A stretch of DNA of 60,000 bases, taken from contig NC_135561.1 of assembly GCF_964340395.1 (NCBI RefSeq), forward strand, positions 17,706,740 to 17,766,739. The letters run 5' to 3'. A program made the translations under genes and the position numbers. The DNA is from Glandiceps talaboti (taxonomy: Eukaryota > Hemichordata > Enteropneusta > Spengelidae). Below are positions 50,514-60,000 of the stretch, in pieces (the stretch's first letter is position 1; each line of letters starts with the position of its first letter). The notes under the pieces are model-generated. The model did not search any database, had not been told where the DNA came from, and saw only the letters and a list, made by a program, of their open reading frames with translations.

Positions 50514-50558
50514 GCCCCGCCCCCGCCAGGATCCCGCCTCTTGATCACTACCTCAACA

Positions 50559-50885
50559 CACAGGCATTTGTTTCCCGAGTTATGGCTCAGAATAGTTCTA
50601 TCAGAATACAATAAAATGACGATAATATCGTTAATATTGACGTATTAAACCAACACTAAGGGGTAAAATTACACATGTTTCTGTGATCGCACAGTTTCAC
50701 TAAATGCGAAGGAAGACACGGTCTTCCTTCGCATTTAGTGAAACTGCGCGATCACAGAAACATGTGTAATTTTACCCCTTTCATATAGTGTTGGTTTAAT
50801 ACGTCAATATTAACGATATTATCGTCATTTTATTGTATTCTGATAGGAATATTCTGAGCCATAACTCGGGAAACAAATGCCTGTG
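50559..50885. mobile_element. 327-bp hairpin MITE (hAT-like) with 8-bp target duplication
   Basis: Almost the whole element is one palindrome: it starts CACAGGCATTTG and ends CAAATGCCTGTG, with arms of about 155 bases. Flanks are CCTCAACA at 50551-50558 and 50886-50893. The SULT-d flank has one CCTCAACA (59855-59862) with the same neighbours, the empty site. Confidence 0.85.
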
Positions 50886-51039
50886 CCTCAACATAACACT
50901 TTGTACATCCTTAGAACGTTTAGAACGACCAGTGATAGTTATTGGTCAACAGGCAGATTGGCTAATTAATAATTAATTAAGGGTCAACAATGTTACGACA
51001 CTACTAACACTGGTAACAAAGTCCTCTGACATAACTAGG

Positions 51040-51122
51040 TCGACGAAGCTCACCTGACCGAAGTCATACATGTGATAGCTGAGTGCCACGTAACTTTACG
51101 CAATGTGATCGTATATGCAACG
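51040..51122 (+). promoter_or_regulatory. Possible non-coding 5' UTR exon or promoter region of SULT-d
   Basis: Counterpart of 36820-36919, with a conserved CGAAGCTCAC segment and a donor-like GTAAGTTTT at 51123. The ATG exon lies 1.3 kb downstream and begins after TTACCACAG. The short intron would hold the hAT-like element and the (TA)n tracts. Inference from paralog conservation only. Confidence 0.3.
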
Positions 51123-51259
51123 TAAGTTTTTTTTGTCTTTTAATTTCATTTTAGCACGATGACAAAATCTAGTTGGGATGAGTTACTAACGTCAATTGCT
51201 ACAAAGTGATACTGAGCTGGGTCGACGATTTTAGGAGAAACACAGTAACTGTATTTCAT

Positions 51260-51297
51260 CATGGATGTATTAGTGAGTCTCACTAATACATCCATGG
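51260..51297. repeat. Short perfect hairpin upstream of SULT-d
   Basis: CATGGATGTATTAGTGAG and its exact complement lie 1-2 bases apart. The copy upstream of SULT-c lacks it. Confidence 0.7.
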
Positions 51298-51367
51298 TCA
51301 GACCTGTATATAGTGAGACGTGGACATTCCATTACTTCATAAGCGAATCATTCTGCTTAGTATAACC

Positions 51368-51657
51368 CACAGGCACTTGGTTCCCGAGATATGTATCAGA
51401 ATGTTTCTATCAGAATACAATAAAATGTCGATAATATCGTTAATATTGACGTATTTAGCCAAATGTATATGAAAGGGCACCGGTAAAATTACACGTGTTT
51501 CTGTGATCGCACAGGTTCACTCACCGCGAAAGAACCTGCGCGATCACAGAAACAAGTGTAATTTTACCCCTTTCATATAATATTATATTATCAACATCAT
51601 ATTGCTGTATTCTGATAGAAACATTCTGATACATATCTCGGAAACCAAGTGCCTGTG
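51368..51657. mobile_element. 290-bp hairpin MITE, same family as 50559-50885
   Basis: Starts CACAGGCACTTGG, ends CCAAGTGCCTGTG, flanked by GTATAACC on both sides (51360-51367 and 51658-51665). It shares the internal segments around TAAAATTACACGTGTTTCTG and CGATAATATCGTTAATATTG with the first copy, but its arms have diverged more. Confidence 0.8.
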
Positions 51658-52005
51658 GTATAACCCGATGTATGCACTGAGCTATACTGGATGGGTTTTG
51701 AATTCATTATTCGTCGATATCATGGAGGCCTCCCCATATCCCTCCACCATGTCTCGACCCAGACAAATGACTCAATGTGTTGGTTGTTGACGGCCGCTGA
51801 GGTTAATTTTGACGATCTTGTTATCAAGTGACAAATCTTTGATAATGCGTATACGGCCTTTGTGTCTATGGTTACGTGGTAAACCTTTGGATTTGCGGAA
51901 GCGACGATTTTTCTGAAACTTCTACCGGAGCTGATGGTGTGTCAATGTAGCTGGGACATATTGTTTTTGCGTAAGATTAGCTAACGCTATTTTTGTGTTA
52001 TGTCG

Positions 52006-52180
<175 letters not shown>

Positions 52181-52460
52181 ATGCCAAGTGATATTAAAAG
52201 TTGGGTACATTTGTATAATTGGCATTTTTCAAACTTCACTAATACTCGTTCTCGTAGTCTAAGTGCATCGGCGGACAAATACCCACAAACAGAACACTAG
52301 TATATCATATTTTAAGTTCAACTAAGCTTACATAATTATAATTTATAAGTAAATAGTAAAATTAAAATTGAACTTTTGTATATTTCGTTCAAGCTTTAAA
52401 GCACGTCATACGTACCTCGTATGCGATCATAATACATTATTTTTATTACCACAGTACAAG

Positions 52461-55400
52461 ATGTCTAAAGCAGAGGATGCTTACAGAGATAGGAACCAGA
52501 ATAAGAAAATTAATGTCAATGATACTTACATATATGAACGAACTGGACAAGAGATGCCATGGTATGTACCTGCTGATTGTCTGGATTCCTTGGTAACATT
52601 TGAAATCAGACCAAGTGATGTCTTTCTTATAACAGTTCCTAAATCAGGTAGGTAGAGATACAAACCATGGCAGATCTACTATTGGAATTTACCACAAATT
52701 GAACTTCCCCTATAAACCCGTAAATCACATACCAGTTTTCTCTGAGTCATCATGTGGGGGCGCAATCCAAGGGAAGTCCTTTGCTAGTGATTGTTAGTAT
52801 TCTTTTGAAAATAGCATTCAGTTTTAGATATTGGTCAAATATGATAGCACAATTTCACCAAGTGCATCCCTACTAGTTAGTATGTATGCACATGCAACGG
52901 CCATCCACACTCCAGTACGGTAATATATCTTTTTATTTCATTTTTCTTCAAAATAGGCTTGAACCTAGCAATTATTTTTGTCAATTTATACTCTCCATGT
53001 ATTGTAACATTGGATGGGACACGTTTAAAGGCGCGAAATCTTGTACGACGTTAAACTGGCCTGTTATAACGCATGCGCGTTTAATGTATTACCGAGTCGG
53101 GTGGAAAGGGTTAAGATATCAAAACCTAAGATATCAAATTACGCCCCCATATGGTCATTAAGAGAAAACTGGTATGTGACACGGGTTTTTAAGGGTTGAT
53201 TCCCAGTTTTAGTATCTGATTTAATTGTTTCAAACTTTGACTCCCGTCTCTATCCTACCCCTGTTCATCTCATGTTATCTTTTTGTACTTTACCACGTTT
53301 GCTATGGCATGTTTTTATGCCATAAAGCTTGATCAAAACCTGTCCTTTTAGCTTTCCCATCCCAGACACCACAAATTATGAATGAATTCATTATATCTAA
53401 TCCAGGTACAACATGGATGAAGCGTATACTGTCACTTATCATGAATAACGCAGACGAAGAAGACGCTCTGAGCCGTGAGTCGACGTCACCATTTACTCCA
53501 TATAAATTTTACATAGAAATGAAAGAAAAACAAGACGAGTATGCAAAAATGGAAGGGCCGAGGTTTATGCCAAGCCATCTCTTACCGAATCTTTTACCAC
53601 CACAACTATTTGAAAAGAAACCCAAGGTATTTACATTGTGCAGAGTAAGGGCGAATATCATGTTTAATGTTTCAGATCGAATTTATTACTATTAGGGGCC
53701 CATGGCCTTTGCCCCTATTTGTGTTGTTAGGGTTTTTCTTCTTTCTTCTTTCTTCTTCTGCCGTTTTTTTTGTCGAGCTAAAACTAGAAAACTGTTGCCC
53801 ATACACCTTTCAAACTTTGTAGGCTTATCGAGAACCATGAGAAGTACTCGTACACCTAACCCACGAATTTCGGGCTGGTCACGTGACCTGACCACCATCT
53901 TGGATTTCGTAACAATCTTAAAATGATTACTTCTCAAAACCTAGTACCTAGGGGTCCAGTTGACTCGAAATTTGGTACGTAGTATGCCTGTCACCTGCCC
54001 TATTAATTTTGTCAATAAAATCGCGTTCACGTGACCTTGGAAGCCATATTGGATTTTCGAAGTAATTGCATTTTTTCCTTTCAATTTCGCGAAAAGGGTT
54101 GCAATCGTTTGACCGTTATGGTGGCCATATTGGATTTTACGAAACTTTAAAATGACAAAAGCACTGCACTGGTTGACTTGCATTTTGGCAAATAGAATCA
54201 ACTACTAATCAGTGCATAGTTAAGTTTCACGGCAATCGTTGATTTAAGAAATCCAGTGGCGGCCATATTGGATTTCCCTCCAAACCATTTTTAAAATGTT
54301 CTTCTCTGAAACTAGTGTATAGATAACCTTACAACTTGACGTGTAGAAGGAAGATAAGACTACCCAACCTCCATGCAGCACAGTATTGCCTGCTGGGCAA
54401 ACCGTTTGGGAACCGCAAATGCTGCTTGCAGCTCTAATATTATTTTGTTCTTGTTTAATAGAGTGGTCATATGGATTAGAAATAGGTATTTATTTTGGAT
54501 ACCTACGTTGTATTCCAATAAACCAGATTTAAACTGAATGCCTTCTGTAATGGGCAAAGTCTTTAGATTTTCGTTCCTACACACAATTATTGTTGGAATT
54601 CGAATGCAACAGAACATATGTGATCAGTAATGTTTGAAGTATGTATCAAATTATTTTGAATTTTAAGTATCCATTTTGAGACATAGCCTAATTATTGAAA
54701 ATCATTAATCATGCAAATGAGTCATTAAAACTAAAAGCTACATCGCAAAGTGTTTTACTAGGAAGCTATGCTCTTTGTTTTGTTTGAAGTATGTACCAAA
54801 TTATAGTGCATTCTTAAGATATAGTCAAATTATTGAAAATCATTAATTATGCTAATAAGTTATAATTATCCAGTTTTATGGACAGATTATGGTACTAAAT
54901 GCAGACATCGTATTATATTACAGGTAATATACGTTGCTCGAAATCCCAAAGATGCAGCTGTGTCGATGTATTATCATTGTCTACAGGACAACATAATGCC
55001 TTCATACACCTGGAGTGACTTTTTAACCAAGTATATGCAAGGAAGTCGACAGTCTGAGGGTACGTCATAGACTAATTATCGCATAGGAATAGTATCAAAT
55101 GTTAGTTTATCTATCCTTCTGAGAAAAAAAAATGTATTAAATGTTTAAACAGACCATGATGATTTTATATCAAGTAATAGTCTAGGGAGACGTGGCAGGC
55201 AAGGGGGACAAAGGCAAGGCTGGTTTTATCATAGCTGCATTCTTTATGCTTAGGGACGAGACCACAAATAGTCAGTAATTTTTCATCAATTATGCTTCGC
55301 TCAACCTCTTTAAATCAGAAATATATAACAAGCCAGTCTGGCTAAGAAGAAACTGATGTTTTCTTACACTGGGGTGGGGTATTCATGGAAACAAACAAGC

Positions 55401-57682
55401 CGCAAAGAAACACAAAGATATTCGAACAAACAAACAACCAAAAGCAGCTCCAAATATCTAAATAATAGTCATTTTGGGACAAGGGTTAAAGCATAGACCC
55501 TCCACCCACTAAAGGAAATTAGGAGATCCTAGCTTTATGAAAATAAACAAATACTTTATATAGAGTGAACGCGCGACAATAAACAAACATATTGATCTTT
55601 TATCCATCTGAAGGGTATGTTTTTGGTGACTGGGGAAGTCATGTTATTCCATGGTGGGAGAGGAGACATGAACAGAATGTATTGTTTGTCAAATATGAAG
55701 ATATGGTTAAGGTAAGTAAAATTTGACAACAGATTTCTCCTTTACGTCATTTCATTGTAATAATGGGATATTACAGTATAACATACAAGAGTCATGTTAT
55801 TGTTGTTGAACAGTAATTGTTGACCCAGGTTCGTTCTCATCGTCGTAAACCACAACCTCTTTTACGGCACCGTCCAAGACGCTCCGCATCGCAGTGTCCG
55901 GAAGAAATAGCAGCTCTGGTTTGCGAGAATGGGTCGTTCTACCCCCATGACAAACTGTGTCTACATCACTGGTTCTGAAGCCAATATTTCTCGTCGTTTT
56001 GCCAAGGAAAATACGAGTTACCTTAGAGTGCTTGTCACTACAAGTCAAAAGATGTATCAAGCAGTCCAAGTATCTAGAAATTACTGTTGTTGTACGCCAA
56101 ACCACACCATGTCAATAGGATCATACACTACGCACTGTATGTATATCTCTTCGTTTTCCTATTTAAATTTTAAACACCCAAGCATCAGTTTCCCCTGAGT
56201 GCCCCCCCCCCCGAAAAATATTACCAAGTACCAATTCATTTTGTATACAGGATCTTGGTAGTCTGGTGAGAGAAGTGGCATCGTTTATGGACCGAGACAC
56301 TCTGTCGGAACACCAGTTAAATAAAATCACGAAACTTTGTACTTTTGAAAGCATGAAAAAAGATCCAGTGTCCTTATTAAAATTTGCATGTGATTTGTGG
56401 AGTATCGATGTATCCAATTCACCATTTGTACGTAAAGGTAGGTTTTAAACTTTTTAGTAAAGTGAAAATACTGACCGACATTTGTTTTTGGGCCAACGTA
56501 ATATTTTTCAAAATTAAAACAAATAAAAAAGTAAAGCTGAAAAAAAAGAAAAAATTCCGACCGCCCTACCCTATTTTCTGTCATGTTATTGGAAACACGG
56601 ATTATTATTTTTTTAGTCTGAGTAGAATACTGCAAGAACCTTTTAAATATGCAGCCAAAATTAGGCCTAGAACGTTTAAACTCGACTTGTATTCCTCTGA
56701 AAACAAGTAGCAGCAGTATCGTAAATCACAGCCTTCTTCTCACGCAGCAACTGTAGACGACGCTCCGTCAAAAGCTGTCATTTCTATATACTCTGGCTTC
56801 AGAAAATGGCTCTTAGAGTCAGACCTAAAACAAAATAATTGTGTGGTTCCGGTTACTCAACCCCACCTAGCTTTTCACTGCCGACCCCAACCTTTTTTGT
56901 ACGTATTCGAGAGACAAAAAAATCATAAACTCACAAAAATTGTGTGAAGTCTCATGAGAAATAGTAGATGCGGAAACTGACTGCAACTTAAAAGACAAAA
57001 TAAAAATGTTCTTCCAATCTGTAACGGCTGTACATCTGATAGGCAGAAATAAAAAACACAGAGACCATTTGGAAAACGGAAAACATAACTACCTGAGCTA
57101 GACACACAGAAAAAAAAATATAATAAAATAAAATAAAAAATCTACCTACCCCACCTATTCTAGAATTGAGCGTAATCGGAACCACACACTTTTTTATCAG
57201 GCCTTAGTGATATTGCTTGTTAGATTGCACCTGAAAACAAATCTAAGTTATGCATGATCCCTGTATTTATGCTGTAGAAAACGAGATTTACTTCTGTATA
57301 GTAGTCTCTAAAATGATTTGCGTATGTAATACTTAAATACTATACCAGTAAATAACACAGAATACATCACTCTGTCAGTCAACGAGAAGTTCAAGTGCTT
57401 AGTGACCAACCAATTTAGGAAACAGATAAATTCACTCATGTCAAATTTTTACGGCGAAAAGAACATACATGGACTTGACCTGAAGAGAGTGTTTGACTGT
57501 TAAATGTCACGTGATAGGTGAAAGTTCAATTTGCATCAGCATGCTGTGTTTTTAATTTTAATACAGGTAAAGTTGGTGGCTGGAAGGATTACTTTACTGT
57601 TGCTCAGAATGAAGAATTTGATGAAGTGTACAAGAGATGGATTGGAGATAGTGGCTTGGAGATGGACTTTACGTTATCATAA
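52461..57682 (+). CDS. Cytosolic sulfotransferase SULT-d, complete, 314 aa
   Basis: Six exons: 52461-52647, 53406-53626, 54924-55059, 55614-55711, 56251-56437, 57567-57682, all GT-AG; sum 945 nt. Exon 1 has two extra codons (KKINVNDTY) relative to SULT-b and SULT-c. It has TVPKSGTTWMKR, MPSHLLPN around the putative catalytic His, YVARNPKDAAVSMYYH, FGDWGSHVIPWWERRHEQN, FVRKGKVGGWK and KxxFTVxxxE. An upstream in-frame extension from 52368 exists but has no paralog counterpart, so I start at the conserved ATG after ACAAG. Introns 1 and 2 are much shorter than in SULT-b and SULT-c, and intron 2 contains a private insertion at 53695-54435. The reaction is PAPS-dependent sulfation in the cytosol; the acceptor is unknown. 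Confidence 0.93.
53695..54435 (+). mobile_element. Interspersed element starting GGGGCCCATGG, SULT-d intron 2
   Basis: It begins GGGGCCCATGGCCTTTGCCC, then a TTCTTC-rich stretch, then several phrases with CACGTGACC and CCATATTGGATTT/CATCTTGGATTT, and ends near GCTGCTTGCAGCTCTA. SULT-c intron 2 runs through the same flanks without it. No coding capacity and no clear terminal inverted repeats. Confidence 0.5.
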
Positions 57683-59488
57683 AAAGAAAATGGATTTGTC
57701 CTGAATTCTATAAATAAGTCTGCGAAACTAATGGAAAATGCTCATTGCACTGCACTGCAGGGTCAGTAATTCTTCAAAGTTACTGGTCTGTGAGCAAACC
57801 ACGAGATTACATATTGATAAAAACATCTTTCTAATTTCAAAGCTATAAAAGTACAGTTCCGTTTGTACACGCTATGCAGTCGAAAGTTGTAGCTATATCA
57901 AATTGAAGCTGTTGCAACAGTTTCACTGTATGGAATATTAATTAAAGGAAATACTATCTGAAACTTGTTCGTCATTTTGTTTTTCTTCTAAAACGTTAGG
58001 TATGCTTTAATACGTTCTGAAACATGCCTAAGTATTTGTAGTCACTGGTAGAATTATAGATTGGTTGGTTTTAAGTGTACTGGATTTGTATATGAAATAT
58101 TTTCTTATACGTCATTTTAGTCGTAGCCCTCAGCCTTCATGTTGCCCTCTACTCAACTGCGAAATGGGGTAAGGACGTTTTACTACTCTGACAATGGAGG
58201 TCTCGGTCTCTGAAGATATAAACACAAACCGAAACTATTGTTGTGATATGTTGATATAAAATATTGAATTGGTGTTGGTTTCATTGTACTCACAGTAGGG
58301 TGGCATTTCTGCTGATATCCATGATCTTGCACTTGCACATTTTTGGGGGACTTCCAGTGTTTACACTGTCTTGATTAGAGGGTGATTAGATTAGATTACA
58401 CTACAATGTATCACTGTGACACACAAAATGACGTTGGATGAAATCGAATACATGTATATGCATTTAATACGCCCCATACATTTTATTAAACAGGGTTCGA
58501 AATTAGCATATTGAAATAAACATTGGTATTGCGTTCAAAGACCACTCATTGGTACATCAGTACTGCACTTCCTTTTTACCAAATTCAATGTTCAGTTGTT
58601 TTGAACCAATTGATATTTTTGGAACGTATATAACAAAGCAGTAGAGACCAAATAAACACCAAAATCGGCATTGGGTATGTATAATTCACATGATTTTTGA
58701 GACACATTCCTCTTTCGACAAGAACATCACGGTAAACTAGTTTCAAAGTGTCATCATGTTTGCCCATATATGATCATGACAACTGAGACTATCGGTGGAG
58801 AATCTGCGCAAGAGAGTTCTTATTCTACGCCCAGATATTTTCACACTATTCCTTCACCATTTTATAAATTCTCCATAATGTGTCTGTGGAGGGACGTTTA
58901 TAGTCGAAACGCACCTGCGCGAACTTCGGAAGCTACGTGTTGTTTCCCTAGCAACTACGCCAGACTATAATCGTCTTGTAGTTGATGGAAAAATACTGCT
59001 TTTGTTTTTAAAAAATAGAAAAGTAAGAAAGGAAAGGACAAAAAACTGATAGTCCACGTCGAACACTTATTACAACAGTGTGTAATTGTAGCCTTAGTAC
59101 AAAAAGACTTCGGTGTCTGTTTCACGAACTTACTGACTGATATACAGTAAAGTCAATACCTGAATCCCATAGAGCACAAACAGCGGAGAAGTTGTCCAAG
59201 ATTATAGTAATCTCTACTAGTTTCCCCATATGTCAAAAACGAACCACGTGCACTGGTTCGAAACCTTACAAGTTGTCTAGATCTTCTCATGCTGAATATC
59301 CACGGGTTCATACTTCGGATTCAATGTCCACACGTGTAACCTAAAATAAGGTTTACAAACGGCTAAGCATAATAAACGTGTACACTCTGGTTTTGAGAGG
59401 TTGAAGCCTGTGTCTGTTCATGTAAATGTAAGATTTTTTATAAGGATTTTCATTTATTTATATTCATTTCACTTCGTCCACAGACTTG

Positions 59489-59818
59489 TTATTCATATAA
59501 TAGTGTCATCTGTGTAGCTGAATCTAAATATTTCCATAATATGTATTTGTTTGTATATCTCTGACACCAGCCTTGGACATTTCTACAGCGTGATACGAGT
59601 TGGGGAAGGAATCCAACACTAGATGGCGCTAGGCATAATTCTTGGTTCGTGTGATGATTCGTGTAGAACGTCCTTGCCTGATGTACTGTCGTGTGATGGA
59701 TATTGTATTGTATTACTTTTTCCACCAGTGTATGAATATTAAACGTACACTTTACAGACATTAGAAGTATCATAGTGAAGAAAGTGACAAATAGTTCTAA
59801 CGTCAAATTAGCCATCAT
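59489..59818 (-). other. Open frame with signal-peptide-like start behind SULT-d, 109 codons
   Basis: Paralog of the frame at 50262-50513, extended past the position of its stop to WCQRYTNKYILWKYLDS. It lies in the duplicated 3' flank. It is either a small secreted protein, a first exon of a - strand gene, or chance. Confidence 0.2.
59616..59632 (+). promoter_or_regulatory. CTCF-like motif in SULT-d 3' flank
   Basis: Paralogous copy of the motif at 50310-50326, unchanged in the core. Confidence 0.35.
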
Positions 59819-60000
59819 GCCCCGCCCCGCCAGGCTCCCACCTCTTGATCACTACCTCAACATAACACTTTGCACATCCTTAGGAGCATTCGTTTTTTTA
59901 CGGGGAGGGGGGGGGATCAAATTTTATATCCAATGGTTTGGGGGGGGGTCAATTTTTACAACAGATTTGTATGGAATCATAGCAAAAAACAACAGAATTG

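Larger units (their letters stand above)
48365..50550 (+). repeat. 3' flank of SULT-c, duplicated behind SULT-d
   Basis: Collinear and by eye nearly identical to 57683-59855, including non-coding sequence, the X-box-like and CTCF-like sites and the antisense open frame. It marks a recent segmental duplication covering SULT-c and SULT-d. No separate gene is certain within it. Confidence 0.85.

Noticed and set aside
52368-52460. In-frame N-terminal extension of SULT-d
   Set aside because: No counterpart in SULT-b or SULT-c, and an acceptor-like CCACAG lies just before the conserved ATG.
55797-56105. 102-codon antisense frame in SULT-d intron 4
   Set aside because: Broken in the SULT-b and SULT-c copies of the same segment; better explained as an old repeat.

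Overview
The window is animal genomic DNA. It has spliced genes with GT-AG introns, long A+T-rich introns, very many microsatellites, LINE tails and short non-autonomous DNA transposons. Codon use, intron structure and repeat types suggest a marine invertebrate, perhaps a hemichordate or cephalochordate, but the species cannot be fixed from sequence alone. No bacterial operon, CRISPR array or viral genome is present.

The main content is a tandem family of four cytosolic sulfotransferase (SULT-type, PAPS-dependent) genes on the + strand. SULT-a (602-5966) lacks its first coding exon, which lies off the left edge. SULT-b (11113-20312), SULT-c (41060-48364) and SULT-d (52461-57682) are complete, with six coding exons and 312-314 residues. 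All introns keep the same positions and phases. SULT-c and SULT-d, with their 3' flanks (48365-50550 and 57683-59855), are the most recent duplicates.

Between SULT-b and SULT-c, on the - strand, is a tandem pair of five-exon genes, CCCH-A (22360-28186) and CCCH-B (29627-35092). Each encodes an acidic N-terminus and one CCCH zinc finger, followed by conserved domains I do not recognise. Exon lengths match almost exactly between the two. A decayed third copy of the CCCH gene tail lies between SULT-a and SULT-b (about 6020-6920), so an older duplication unit probably carried a SULT gene and a CCCH gene together.

Comparison of paralogous introns and flanks gives empty sites for several insertions. 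These are a 5'-truncated LINE (17036-17815) and a 1.07-kb element with an 8-bp target duplication (17957-19028) in SULT-b intron 4; a roughly 740-bp element in SULT-d intron 2 (53695-54435); and a 327-bp hAT-like hairpin element (50559-50885) behind SULT-c. Other notable structures are a minisatellite-armed foldback element (38157-38515), a 140-bp element with an 11-bp flanking duplication (3825-3964), a large hairpin between two (TA)n tracts (967-1111), a degenerate tRNA-Thr-like sequence (29429-29501), and CTCF-like and X-box-like motifs.

The SULT enzymes should transfer sulfate from PAPS to small hydroxyl or amine substrates in the cytosol. Their substrates, and any functional link to the CCCH proteins, cannot be told from the sequence.
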